From Burkholderiales bacterium (GTDB taxonomy: Bacteria; Pseudomonadota; Gammaproteobacteria; Burkholderiales; Burkholderiaceae_C): a stretch of DNA of 60,681 bases. The stretch lies in the NCBI GenBank assembly GCA_003963005.1, contig RXJW01000138.1, positions 1 to 60,681 of the forward strand. The letters run 5' to 3'. Made by a program: the position numbers and the translations under genes. The notes beneath the pieces were generated by a model. That model was not told where the DNA came from and made no database searches. It saw only the letters and a list, made by a program, of their open reading frames with translations. Positions 8,679 to 17,610 of the stretch are shown here, one piece after another (position 1 is the first letter of the stretch; each line of letters begins with the position of its first letter).

Positions 8679-10415
8679 TCAGCCTAGGGACTTCAGCAGT
8701 TCGTCGAGGTCGGTGTCCATGCCGTCGTCGTCGGCCTTCGGGCTGTCGCTGTCGTCACCGCCCAGGCTGGCCAGCAGGGCGTCGAGGTCGTCGTCGCCGG
8801 CGGGCGTGGGCGGGGCATCGCTGTCGATCTCGCCGTCGATGTCACCGTCGATGTCGGGGCTGCTCCGGGAAGGCGTGTCGGGGTCGGCCGCGGCGGCACG
8901 TGGTGCGGTCGCCGGTGCGGCCCGCTCCGGGGCTCGGCCCTGCACGTGCAGCTGCACGCCGCTGCGCCCGGCCGCGCGGCTCGTGGCGCCGGCGGCGGCC
9001 ACGCCGGTCAGGCCCGACAGCCGCACGCAGGCCTCACCCTTGTGCGCCACCAGCGCGCCCACGCCCCAGTCGGCCAGCGCCGAGACCGCCGTGGTGGACA
9101 GGAAGCGTTCCGTGCAGGGCAGGGCCGTGCTGTCTCCGTCGGCATCGATGAAGCTGTGGAAGGGCAGGTCGTTCACGACCGGCGTGCCGCCCTGGCCGGC
9201 CAGCACGGTCAGCGCGAGCAGCGCCGGGTGGCCCCAGAGCATGCCGGCCAGGCCGTCCGCCGCGGTGAACTCCTCGAACGCAAAGGCCGAGATCGGGTCG
9301 CTGCGCTTGCCGTAGGGGTGGCGCAGCAGGAAGCGCGGGCCGAGCAGCACGAGCCGGGCGGCTTCGGGCAGCGCCTGCAGCGCCCGCAGGGCCTCGGCCA
9401 CGAGTGGATGCGGCGGCCGGCGGGGGTCGCTCAGCGCGTCCACGGCCATGCCGGTGATGAAGCTCGCCCCTGCGGCCTGTGCGATGCGGGCGATGCGGCC
9501 CAGCAGCTCGGTGTGTGGCGGCGTGGCCTCGAACTGGTAGAGCCCGGCGATGTAGGTGTAGCCGCCGTCGCGGGCCTGCGCGGGCTGGCTCACGAGCAGG
9601 TCGTACAGGCCGGCGTCGGCCAGGTCGTCGGCCGCGCTCAGGTCGGCAGCGAACTCTTCGGCGCTGATGTCGATCAGGTGGACCTGCAGCATCGGCCCGG
9701 TCTCCAGCCGGCGCAGCAGGAAGTCCACGCCGCGCCAGAGCGACTCGGCGGTCTGGAAGTCGGGCTGGTGCAGCACCGCGCGCATGCCGTCGGCGATGGC
9801 CGCATCGAGCGCGGCGAGCAGTGCGGCCTTCTCGGGCTTGGCCGCCGGCACGATGAAAGGCCCGACGACGTCGCGCAGCAGCGCGTCCAGGCTGCCGGCC
9901 GTGGGCGGCGCGCTGGTGCGGCCGGTGAGCCGCGCGAAGTCGTCGAGCCGGGCGTCGGCCGCGGGGGCGGCGCCGCGGGCCCGGGTGCCGCGTCCCACGC
10001 GCGAGGCCTTGCGTGCGGTGCCGGTGAGCCGGGCCACCTCGGCCGCGGCCTTGTCGAAGCTGGACGGGCTGTTCAGTCGCTTGCGCAGGTCGCCGAGCTG
10101 ACGGAACAGCGGCAGTTCGCGGAACAGCGTGTCGGGGTGGAAAGACTCCAGCTCGCTCAGCGTCACGCTCAGCGCACCGCGTTCGGCGCCGATGGGCAGG
10201 GCCAGCGTCAGGCGCTGCCGGGCGAGCTCGTCCTCCAGCGAGTCGAACTCGACGGCGCGAGGCTTGCGCCGGGCCAGCGCGCTGCCCGTGTCCAGGCGCC
10301 CGGCCGCAGCGCCGCCGCCGAAGTCGCCGAGCAGGGCGATGCGCACCGGGCGCTTGGCCGCCCAGGGGGGCGCCGGGGTGTCGAGGTGGCCGTAGTCAGG
10401 GGTCCAGTCGCTCAT
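8679..10415 (-). CDS. TssB/TssC-like sheath fusion protein with acidic tail
   Basis: 578 residues. ATG at 10415 overlaps the tagF stop (ATGA). The first ~110 residues resemble the TssB small sheath subunit (VRIALLGDFGG, VEFDSLEDELARQRL, LRKRLNSPSSF). Residues ~190-470 resemble the TssC large sheath subunit (HQPDFQTAESLWRGVDFLLR, a GLYQFEATPPHTELLGRIA block, then FLLRHPYGKRSDPISAFAFE). It is distinct from the canonical tssB and tssC at 37-40 kb. The last ~68 residues are a disordered Asp-rich tail with two related motifs, DDLDALLASLG and DTDLDELLKSLG, the second ending the protein. It closes the tssK-L-M-tagF operon. Role unknown; it could cap, nucleate or terminate the sheath, or act as an adaptor at the membrane complex. 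The similarity is clear; the function is inference. Confidence 0.85.
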   Translation of the reverse strand: MSDWTPDYGHLDTPAPPWAAKRPVRIALLGDFGGGAAAGRLDTGSALARRKPRAVEFDSLEDELARQRLTLALPIGAERGALSVTLSELESFHPDTLFRELPLFRQLGDLRKRLNSPSSFDKAAAEVARLTGTARKASRVGRGTRARGAAPAADARLDDFARLTGRTSAPPTAGSLDALLRDVVGPFIVPAAKPEKAALLAALDAAIADGMRAVLHQPDFQTAESLWRGVDFLLRRLETGPMLQVHLIDISAEEFAADLSAADDLADAGLYDLLVSQPAQARDGGYTYIAGLYQFEATPPHTELLGRIARIAQAAGASFITGMAVDALSDPRRPPHPLVAEALRALQALPEAARLVLLGPRFLLRHPYGKRSDPISAFAFEEFTAADGLAGMLWGHPALLALTVLAGQGGTPVVNDLPFHSFIDADGDSTALPCTERFLSTTAVSALADWGVGALVAHKGEACVRLSGLTGVAAAGATSRAAGRSGVQLHVQGRAPERAAPATAPRAAAADPDTPSRSSPDIDGDIDGEIDSDAPPTPAGDDDLDALLASLGGDDSDSPKADDDGMDTDLDELLKSLG

Positions 10416-11035
10416 GGCAGTGTGTTCGGTTGGAAGAGGGCCGCAAACGCGGCGCCGGTGGGCAGGGCGGGATGCACGCGCGGCCGGTCGCCGTCGTGCA
10501 GCCACAGGCTGCAGCCCTGCAGGCCGTCCCAGGCGGCCTGGCTGAGCAGTGCGGCCAGCGGCGCGGGCACGGCGCTGTCGGCCGCGAGGAAGTCGGGCAG
10601 CGGCGCGGCGGCCAGGGCGGCATCCAGCGCCTCGGCCGTCCAGTCGTCCTGCAGCGCCTGCACGGCAATGTCTTCGAGCAGGCCGGCCCAGTGCCACAGC
10701 GCCGCAACGTGGGCACCGTCGGCCGGACGCGGCAGGGGGTCGCTGACGACGACGAGCGGGAAGTAGCGCCCCACCCGGTCCACCGACGGCACCAGCACAC
10801 CCACCCGCAGCCCGTCGCCGGCGCGCTCGGGCATGGCGCCGGGCAGCAGTGCGAAGCGCCAGGCGGGGCTGGCGAGGTAGTTCTCCAGCCAGGCGTCGGG
10901 TGCGGCCTCGCGCAACTGGTGCAGGCCGGTGGCGAGCCAGCGGTCCCAGGGCGCGATCCACTCGGGCCCGAGCCGCCGCGAGGCGAAGTCGCCCAGCGCG
11001 GGCAACTTGCCGTACCAGCCGGGCACGCCGCTCAC
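10412..11035 (-). CDS. tagF: T6SS-associated protein TagF
   Basis: 207 residues. I choose the GTG at 11035 because its GTGA overlaps the tssM stop and the protein then begins MSGVPGWYGKLPALGDFASR, the usual start of the TagF/ImpM N-terminal domain; the longer frame only reads through tssM. The fold signature GKLPALGDF..R and the SVDRVGRYFPLVV block are visible. In Pseudomonas aeruginosa and Agrobacterium, TagF represses T6SS assembly after translation, acting against the Ser/Thr kinase-FHA pathway. A kinase, a PP2C phosphatase and an FHA protein are all encoded in this locus, so the same role is likely. Confidence 0.9.
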   Translation of the reverse strand: MSGVPGWYGKLPALGDFASRRLGPEWIAPWDRWLATGLHQLREAAPDAWLENYLASPAWRFALLPGAMPERAGDGLRVGVLVPSVDRVGRYFPLVVVSDPLPRPADGAHVAALWHWAGLLEDIAVQALQDDWTAEALDAALAAAPLPDFLAADSAVPAPLAALLSQAAWDGLQGCSLWLHDGDRPRVHPALPTGAAFAALFQPNTLP

Positions 11036-14000
11036 AGCGCCCCCGGGCAGCGGAACTGCTGCAGTTCGCGCAGCCGGAAGGGGTTGAACACGCTGCTGGC
11101 CGTGACCTCCAGCCGCGCGCGGTGGCCGTCCAGGTTCATGACGACGATGAAGCGCTCGGGCTGCTGCGGCGAGCCCTGCACCTCGAAGCGGTCGAACAGC
11201 CGGAACAGCGCCCAGGGCCCGTCGAAGGTGATCGGCGTGCCGCCCGGTTGGCCCGTCAGCTTGATCTGCGAGGACAGCCGCGCGCCGGGCCACTGCAGGC
11301 TCACGGCGGCCGTGCTGCCGGGCGTGAAGCGGCTGACCTGGCCGTCAATGTCCAGCGTCAGCTCCTTCAGGCCGTCGCTCAGCTCCAGCGCGCGCACGTC
11401 CACCCGGAAGGCCGGTGCCTTGCCGCCGTTGCGGAAGAACACCTCGCGCACCCGCGCCGCGCGCTGGAAGTCGGCCAGCGCCGCGGGCGACACCGGCCGG
11501 CTGCCGTCGCCGGTGGGCCGGAAGGTCCAGGGGTTGGTGCCCACGTCCACCAGCGCGTTCAGCTTGCGGGTGAAGAAGTCATCCATCAGTCCGCCGGGGG
11601 CGAAGAACTGGCCGAAGTCCTCGGGCAGCACATCCACCTTCGAGCCTTGGGCCACGGGATAGCGGCCGGCAATGGCGCGAGCGCAGAACTCGGCCACCGG
11701 CTGCAACTCGCCGGTCAGGCTCTGGCGCTCGACGAGCCGGCTCTGGTTGTCGGCCGCATCCGCCAGGCTTTCGAGCGCGGCGCGCAGCGGCTCGGGCTGC
11801 TGGCCGGCGGCCGCCTTGAGCTTGGCGCCCCCGCCGCCCGCCGGGGGCGGTGACTTGCTCTTCAGGGCCTCCTGCACCGCGCTGAGCTGCACGTAGACCT
11901 CGTTGAACATCTTCATCACCTCGTCCAGCGGCGGCGGGGTGCCGGTGACGAGGCGGCGCAGCGGTGCGAAGTGGTCGTCGACGAGCTTTTCCAGCGGCCC
12001 GTCGCGGTTGATCGACGCGGGCGCCTTGGCCTGGTTGCCCGCCAGCTTGGCCAGTTCGCCGCCCTTGGCAAAGATCGCGTCGTCCGCCCGCTTGTTCAGC
12101 TCCTTGCCGACGGTGTTGGCGTTGTCCACCGGGTCGATCAGCGTCGTCTCCCTGGATGCGGCGCGCAGGAAGGCCGCGAGCGGCGAATCCACCGCCGACA
12201 GCAGGCGCGACACCGCAATGCCGCGGTCCAGCCCGCCCAGCTTCACGAGGCGCACGTCGGCGAGGTAGGCGTCCCAGACCTTCACGTACTCCTCCAGGTA
12301 CAGGCGCCGCACGCGGTCGACCAGCGTGCGGTCCTCGGCCTGCCGCTTGGCGGTGACGGGGTTGGTGCCGAGCACCCAGGCCTCTTCCTCCGCGAGTTGC
12401 TTGGCCGTCTTGTCGACCGAGGTCTGGAAGGCCTTGCGGTAGCCGTCCTTCGTGAACATGCCCGGGATGCCCTGCGTGAGCGGCTGGCCGCTGGCACGCT
12501 CGAACACGTTGGGGCTCTGCGGGCCGGCGGCGGCGGCCACCGTGAACGGCGGCAGGTCGCCGTCGATCTGCGCGCGGCGCAGGCGACTGAAGATGCGGTA
12601 CTCCAGCGGGTAGGCGCCGAGCATCTCGCGCACGCTGGCCACCAGCGTCTTGTCCATCGGCGCCGTGATCTCGAAGGCACCGCGTGACAGCAGCGCGTCG
12701 AGGTGGTTCTTCAGCAGCGCGACCTTCTCGGGGCCGAGGCTGCCTTCGAGGTTGGCGTCCCAGTCGAGGCCCACCCAGGCCTGCAGGCCGGCCTTGTCCA
12801 GGTGCTCGGGCGTGTAGAGCATCAGGTAGGCCTTCAGCGACTCGTAGGCGAATTCCAGGTTGTCCCGGTTGGCGGTGCGCAGGCGCTCCTCCAGGCGCGC
12901 GGCCACGCGAGGCGCGAGCGCGCGCTGCAGCACGCGGTGGTAGGACACCTGGGCGCCGGCGTCGAGCTTGTCACCCTGGAAGAGGCCGAAGCCGAGCGAC
13001 AGCGGCGGGCTGTTCAGCGCGAAGCCGGGCGGCTGGGCAGCGTCGCGCAGGGCGGCCAGCGCCTCGGGCAGGGCCGAGGGGTCGCTGCCCGACGTGGGCG
13101 GCAGCGCGGCCACGGTGTCCTTCAGCGCGGGCAGCTTGGCTTCGATGTCGTTGATATAGCGCTGGTTGCCCACATAGCTGAAGCCCCAGCCGATCAGCAG
13201 CGTGAGCGTCGCCAGGCTCAGGGCCGCCAGCCCGGCCAGGCGCAGCCGCGCGCTGCGCCGCTCGACCTCGGCGTTCTGCCCGACGAGGTACTGCTCCACG
13301 AAGATCACGCGGCGCAGCAGGTGGTTCAGGAAAAAGCTCTTGCCCTTGGCGGCGGCCGGTGGCGTCAGGCGCCGCTCCACGCCGAAGGTGCGGGCGAGCG
13401 CGCCGAGCACGCGGTCGATCGGCGTGCCCTCCTGCGTGCCGCTCGTGAAGTAGACACCGCGCAGGCGCGGGGCTTCGTCGAGTGCGCCGCTGCCGCCGAA
13501 CACGGTTTCCAGGTAGCTGCCCAGCAGCCCACGCAGGCCGCCGAACTGCTGCGGGAAGGCGAACACGACGGCCCGCTTGAGCGGGTCGCTCTCGGCCTCC
13601 ATGCGCTCGATCAGCCGCTCGCGCAGGCGCTTTTCCAGCGACGCGAACTCGCTGCCGAAGTTGGCCATGACCTCTTCGCCCGGCTGCGTGGACAGCGGGA
13701 AGGTGAAGCCGAAGACCTGGTCGCGCTCTTCCTTGCCGAGGGGGCCGAAGGTCTCGTTGAAGCCGGCCAGCAGGTCGCACTTGGTGACGAGGGCGTACAC
13801 CGGCACCTGCACGCCCAGGCGCTGCTGCAGCTCCTGCATGCGGCCGCGCAGGCGGGCGGCCTGCTCCTTGCGCTGCTCGGGCGGCAGGGCCAGCAGGTCC
13901 TGCACGCTGATGGTCAGCAGCACGCCGTTGATCGGGCGGCGCGGGCGCGCCTTGCGCAGCAGGCCGAGGAAGGTGTCCCAGGCGGCGGCGTCGGTGTCCT

Positions 14001-14577
14001 TGTCGGAGTCCTGCGTGGCGTAGCGGCCCGCGGTGTCGATCAGCACAGCCTCGTCGCTGAACCACCATTCGCAGTTGCGCGTGCCCCCCACGCCGCGCAC
14101 GCTGGCCTGGCCGAGCTTCTCGGTGAGCGGGAAGTTGATGCCGGCGTTCAGCAGCGCGGTCGTCTTGCCGGAGCCCGGGGCGCCGATGAACACGTACCAG
14201 GGCAGGTCGTACAGCGACGTGCCACTGCCCAGCAGCCCCTTCTTCGCACCGGGGGCGTTCTTCAGCAGCATGATGGCCTGGCTGAAGCGCTGCTGCAGCA
14301 CGGCCTCCTCCTGCGCGGCGGCTGACGGGCCCGTGGCCATGCCCTTGACGAGGGCAGCGTTGATGCGGCGCCGGCGCATCAGCGCCCAGGCGAGGCGCAG
14401 CACGCCGAGCAGCCAGACGACGAGCAGCGCGAGGCCCCGGGCGAGCACGGTGTCCAGCGGCCGGTGCTCGCCGAAGGCGATCAGCGGGCCGACCCACCAG
14501 ACGAGGGCGGAGACGACGAGCAGCAAGAACACGCCGAGCGTGATCGGGTGCAGGAGGAATGACAGCAGTTTCTTCAT
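11032..14577 (-). CDS. tssM: T6SS inner-membrane protein TssM (IcmF)
   Basis: 1,181 residues from the ATG at 14577 (MKKLLSFLLHP); an in-frame ATG 20 codons earlier gives a non-family leader. Two membrane segments lie near residues 10-35 and 47-68, and a third near 430 precedes the large periplasmic part. The cytoplasmic domain has a Walker A motif GAPGSGKT at 132-139, so this TssM keeps a possible nucleotide-binding site. The C-terminal third holds the usual IcmF-related beta domains. TssM forms the trans-envelope channel with TssL and normally with the lipoprotein TssJ, which I do not find here. It is separated from tssL by 175 bp carrying a perfect hairpin and overlaps tagF by 4 bp. Confidence 0.97.
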   Translation of the reverse strand: MKKLLSFLLHPITLGVFLLLVVSALVWWVGPLIAFGEHRPLDTVLARGLALLVVWLLGVLRLAWALMRRRRINAALVKGMATGPSAAAQEEAVLQQRFSQAIMLLKNAPGAKKGLLGSGTSLYDLPWYVFIGAPGSGKTTALLNAGINFPLTEKLGQASVRGVGGTRNCEWWFSDEAVLIDTAGRYATQDSDKDTDAAAWDTFLGLLRKARPRRPINGVLLTISVQDLLALPPEQRKEQAARLRGRMQELQQRLGVQVPVYALVTKCDLLAGFNETFGPLGKEERDQVFGFTFPLSTQPGEEVMANFGSEFASLEKRLRERLIERMEAESDPLKRAVVFAFPQQFGGLRGLLGSYLETVFGGSGALDEAPRLRGVYFTSGTQEGTPIDRVLGALARTFGVERRLTPPAAAKGKSFFLNHLLRRVIFVEQYLVGQNAEVERRSARLRLAGLAALSLATLTLLIGWGFSYVGNQRYINDIEAKLPALKDTVAALPPTSGSDPSALPEALAALRDAAQPPGFALNSPPLSLGFGLFQGDKLDAGAQVSYHRVLQRALAPRVAARLEERLRTANRDNLEFAYESLKAYLMLYTPEHLDKAGLQAWVGLDWDANLEGSLGPEKVALLKNHLDALLSRGAFEITAPMDKTLVASVREMLGAYPLEYRIFSRLRRAQIDGDLPPFTVAAAAGPQSPNVFERASGQPLTQGIPGMFTKDGYRKAFQTSVDKTAKQLAEEEAWVLGTNPVTAKRQAEDRTLVDRVRRLYLEEYVKVWDAYLADVRLVKLGGLDRGIAVSRLLSAVDSPLAAFLRAASRETTLIDPVDNANTVGKELNKRADDAIFAKGGELAKLAGNQAKAPASINRDGPLEKLVDDHFAPLRRLVTGTPPPLDEVMKMFNEVYVQLSAVQEALKSKSPPPAGGGGAKLKAAAGQQPEPLRAALESLADAADNQSRLVERQSLTGELQPVAEFCARAIAGRYPVAQGSKVDVLPEDFGQFFAPGGLMDDFFTRKLNALVDVGTNPWTFRPTGDGSRPVSPAALADFQRAARVREVFFRNGGKAPAFRVDVRALELSDGLKELTLDIDGQVSRFTPGSTAAVSLQWPGARLSSQIKLTGQPGGTPITFDGPWALFRLFDRFEVQGSPQQPERFIVVMNLDGHRARLEVTASSVFNPFRLRELQQFRCPGAL

Positions 14578-14629
14578 CACTTGGGCTCCGTCGCGCTGCG
14601 TTCGGTCGCCATCGACAGGCACGGGGAAC

Positions 14630-14719
14630 ACAGCCACAGAGGCACAGAGACACCGAGGCGTCGGGTCAGGACACCGACCGCAGACCGATCTCTCTGTGTC
14701 TCTGTGCCTCTGTGGCTGT
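14630..14719. repeat. 24-bp perfect inverted repeat between tssL and tssM
   Basis: Arms at 14630-14653 (acagccacagaggcacagag + acac) and 14696-14719 are exact reverse complements, with a 42-bp loop. The CACAGAGGCACAGAG word is one I associate with dispersed intergenic repeats in several proteobacteria. In the tssK-L-M transcript it would fold into a strong hairpin just before tssM, without a following U-run, so it could stabilise the upstream message or lower tssM output. Confidence 0.9.
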
Positions 14720-14752
14720 TTTGTGCAGCGGGGGCAGCAAACCGCCTCATGG

Positions 14753-16093
14753 TCAACGCTCCTGCACCATCAGCGTGACTTCGACGCGGCGGTTCTTCGC
14801 GCGGCCGGCGGGGGTGGCGTTGTCCGCGACGCTTTCCGCGTCGGCCCGGCCTTCAGCGCGCAGCCGGCCGATCTCCACCCGCTCGGACAGCAGGTTGCGG
14901 AAGGCCTCGGCGCGAGCCTGCGACAGGTGCCAGTTCGACGGGAAGCGCAGCGAGCGGATGGGCTGGTTGTCGGTGTGGCCGGTGACGAGCACCGGGCCCT
15001 TCAGACGCTGCAGCGCCTCGCCGATGCGCAGCACCAGTGGCCGCAGGTCGCCCGACACCTCGGCGCTGCCGGGGGGGAACAGGCCGTCGCCCTTGATGAC
15101 GACGATCGAGCGGTCGGCGAGGTCGTTGACCTGCACGAGGCCGGCCTTGATGTCGGCATCCAGCAGCGTGGCCAGGCGCGGTGCGGCCGGTGGCGGCACG
15201 GGCGCGGCCACGGCGGCGGTCTTGACGTCGAAGCTGCGCAGCGTCGTGAACACCTCGTCGGACGCGCCGTTGATGCTGAAGCGCAGCCCGATGTAGACCC
15301 CGAGCAGCACGAGCGCCGTGGCGGCCGCGATGGCCCACAGCGGCGGGCGCTGGCGCAGGCCGCGCTCGCCCGGCTCGGCACCCTGCCAGCGCGGCGACAG
15401 CGCCGGGTCGGGCGTGTGGCCCTGTCGCAGCATCTGCGACAGCCGCGAGCGCACGCCGTCGAGTTGCGCACGGCCGTTGTCGATCACGCGGTAGCGGCCC
15501 TCGAAGCCGAAGGCCAGGCACACGTAGAGCAGCTCCAGCAGCTGCCGGTTGGCGGGCACGTTCTCGGCGAGCTTGGCCATCAGCGCGAAGACCTTCTCGC
15601 CGCCCCACGACTCGTTGTGGAACTGCACCAGCAGGCTCTGCGCGGCCCAGGCGCCCGAGCCGCCCCAGGGCGTGCTCGCGGCCGATTCGTCCAGCAGCGT
15701 GCACAGGATGTAGCGGCCGGCGATGACCTGCTCGTTGGGCAGGCCCTCCGCGCGCGCCTTCGCCTCGAAGGCCCGCACGCCCTCGGCCAGCGCTTCCTTC
15801 AGGCCAGCCGGGTTCGGGTGCTGTGCGCTGTGCCGGATGCGCGGCGCCGCCGACAGCAGCGGCATGGCCGCGGCGACCAGCGGGTTCAGGCTGGCGGTGG
15901 TGAGAGCGTCGAGCGCCATCGGCGCCTCCCGCCCGACCGGGCCGGCTGCCGGCAGGGCGCCCGGTGAGGCCGGAGCGGCGGGCCGTGCGGCGGCAGGCGG
16001 CGCGCCGTTGGCCGGGCGACCGGCACTCGGCTTGATGACGGTGCGGTCCTGCCCGAAGGCAGCGAAGGGGTCGTCGTGTTGAGGGTCGCTCAT
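14753..16093 (-). CDS. tssL: TssL (DotU) with C-terminal OmpA peptidoglycan-binding domain
   Basis: 446 residues. The N-terminal ~70 residues are a Pro/Ala-rich linker. Residues ~70-260 are the cytoplasmic DotU domain (LVAAAMPLLSAAPRIRH, then LLDESAASTPWG and the VQFHNESWGGEKVF block). A single membrane helix (LWAIAAATALVLLGVYIGLR) anchors it. The periplasmic part ends in an OmpA-like domain (VTGHTDNQPI, LSQARAEAF, AKNRRVEVTL) that binds peptidoglycan. This is the 'extended' or specialised TssL type, which anchors the membrane complex to the cell wall without a separate TagL. It follows tssK by 11 bp. Confidence 0.96.
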   Translation of the reverse strand: MSDPQHDDPFAAFGQDRTVIKPSAGRPANGAPPAAARPAAPASPGALPAAGPVGREAPMALDALTTASLNPLVAAAMPLLSAAPRIRHSAQHPNPAGLKEALAEGVRAFEAKARAEGLPNEQVIAGRYILCTLLDESAASTPWGGSGAWAAQSLLVQFHNESWGGEKVFALMAKLAENVPANRQLLELLYVCLAFGFEGRYRVIDNGRAQLDGVRSRLSQMLRQGHTPDPALSPRWQGAEPGERGLRQRPPLWAIAAATALVLLGVYIGLRFSINGASDEVFTTLRSFDVKTAAVAAPVPPPAAPRLATLLDADIKAGLVQVNDLADRSIVVIKGDGLFPPGSAEVSGDLRPLVLRIGEALQRLKGPVLVTGHTDNQPIRSLRFPSNWHLSQARAEAFRNLLSERVEIGRLRAEGRADAESVADNATPAGRAKNRRVEVTLMVQER

Positions 16094-16104
16094 GGCTTCG
16101 CCGA

Positions 16105-17442
16105 TCAGCTGCGGATGGCCCAGAACTCGAGTTCCAGGCCGGGGAAGTCACCCGCGATGTGCAGGGCCAGGCCGCCGGAGGTCTCGAGCTGCTTCCACAG
16201 CTCGTTGCCGCGCGTTTCCAGCTCGAAGTAGTTGTGCCCCGCGTGGTACGGGATCTGCCGCGGCGCCACCGGCAGCGGGCGCAGCGTGACGCCGGGCAGC
16301 TGCAGGTTGACGAGGTCGCGGATGCGCTCGACCGGGCCGATCTTGACCTGCGTCGGGAAGCGCGCCCGCAGCGCGTCGCCCGGCAGCTGGGCCGACACGG
16401 CGAGCACGAAGGTGGCGCTGCGCTGCAGGCCCACGTCCGGGATGAGCGCCACGCGCACGCCGTAGGCGCGGTCCTGCAGCTCGATCGGGATCGCGGTCTG
16501 CTCCATCACCATCGACAGCGACTGGCGCAGGTCGTCGATGACGGGCTTGAAGGTGGCGCTCAGGTCGTCGTGCGTGTAGGGCGCATGGGCCCCCGGGCGG
16601 CGGCTGTCGCGGAAGGTGGCCAGGTCGCCGGCCATCGCGAGGCATTCGGCATACAGCCGCTCCGGGTGCAGCAGCGACAGCGTGCGCAGGTGCTGGAAGC
16701 CGGCCTGCTGGCGGTTGACGGTCTGCAGCAGCAGGAAGTCGGCGATCTCGCCCACGCCGCCGCGACCGGGGGCGGCCAGGCGGGCGGCCAGGGCTTCGCC
16801 GCGCTGGGCCAGCAGCCCGCAGAGTTCGCGCAGGTAGCCGTCCAGCACGACGTGGGCCGGGGCGTGCAGCATCGGCGGCACGTAGGTCGGGTCGAGCACG
16901 ACGCGGTTGTCCGCACGGCGCTCCACGACGCGGGCCACGCCGAGCGTCACATAGCCTTCGCCGGCGTCGCGCTGCAGCATCAGGCGCAGGTTCAGCCGGC
17001 CGACCTGCAGCGGTGCGTCGCGGTCGATCTGCGCGTTGCTGTCGGCGACGCTCACCTCGGCGGTCGTGAAGCGCGGGCCCATCGCGCTGGCGGCCTGCTC
17101 GGCATCCGTCTCGACGACACCAGGGCGCTGCATCGTCACGGCCAGCACCACGATCTCGTTGCGCACGTCGGCCGCGATGTCCAGCGCGGCCGGCGTGGCG
17201 TCGCTGCCGGGTGCGGAGAAGGCGGTGCCGTCGGCCAGCAGCCCCTGGGCGGCGGCCAGGCCCACCTTGCCCAGCGTCAGCGAGGCCTCGTCCAGCGTCA
17301 GCGCACTGAAGCCCCAGGCGTAGGCGACGGCCTGCTGCAGGCGCTGGCGCCACTGGTGTTCCCAGTGGCGGTCGTGCTGCTGGAAGTGCTGGGGCTGGAG
17401 GAACATGCCCTCCGTCCAGATCACGCGGTCACGCCAGGTCAT
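16105..17442 (-). CDS. tssK: T6SS baseplate protein TssK
   Basis: 445 residues, the family's normal length. It begins MTWRDRVIWTEGMFLQPQHF, the hallmark TssK N-terminus; VRVALIPDVGLQRS and the C-terminal HAGHNYFELE segment also fit. TssK trimers join the TssE/F/G baseplate to the TssL/TssM membrane complex. It is the first gene of the tssK-tssL-tssM-tagF-sheath-fusion operon, driven by ECF-type promoter site A-left whose -10 edge is 66 bp upstream. Confidence 0.97.
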   Translation of the reverse strand: MTWRDRVIWTEGMFLQPQHFQQHDRHWEHQWRQRLQQAVAYAWGFSALTLDEASLTLGKVGLAAAQGLLADGTAFSAPGSDATPAALDIAADVRNEIVVLAVTMQRPGVVETDAEQAASAMGPRFTTAEVSVADSNAQIDRDAPLQVGRLNLRLMLQRDAGEGYVTLGVARVVERRADNRVVLDPTYVPPMLHAPAHVVLDGYLRELCGLLAQRGEALAARLAAPGRGGVGEIADFLLLQTVNRQQAGFQHLRTLSLLHPERLYAECLAMAGDLATFRDSRRPGAHAPYTHDDLSATFKPVIDDLRQSLSMVMEQTAIPIELQDRAYGVRVALIPDVGLQRSATFVLAVSAQLPGDALRARFPTQVKIGPVERIRDLVNLQLPGVTLRPLPVAPRQIPYHAGHNYFELETRGNELWKQLETSGGLALHIAGDFPGLELEFWAIRS

Positions 17443-17507
17443 GGATGGGTTTGCCTTGAAGCTGCGAAAGAGGAGGCGGCCGGTGGTCGGCGCCCTGCGA
17501 TCCCCGG

Positions 17508-17538
17508 GTGAGTGACTGGGGCCGCGGCTTGGTTCCCG
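17508..17538 (-). promoter_or_regulatory. ECF-type promoter for the tssK operon (site A-left)
   Basis: Minus strand: CGGGAACC, 14 bp, GTCACTCAC, a perfect match to the consensus deduced from all sites. It points at tssK and is back-to-back with site A-right, only 7 bp apart at the -35 ends. Confidence 0.85.
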
Positions 17539-17545
17539 GCGCGTG

Positions 17546-17576
17546 CGGGAACCAACGGCGGCGCGGCGTCACTCAC
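17546..17576 (+). promoter_or_regulatory. ECF-type promoter for the ompA-like unit (site A-right)
   Basis: Plus strand: CGGGAACC, 14 bp, GTCACTCAC. The -10 edge is 34 bp before the ATG at 17611. It mirrors site A-left, so one short region fires both ways. Confidence 0.85.
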
Positions 17577-17610
17577 CGGGCGTCCTCTTTTGCCGACACG
17601 AGTGCCCGTC

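Noticed and set aside
14621..14653. ggggaaca near the tssM start as a further ECF -35
   Set aside because: No GTYACTYAC half at 14 bp, and it points away from tssM; it belongs to the inverted repeat.
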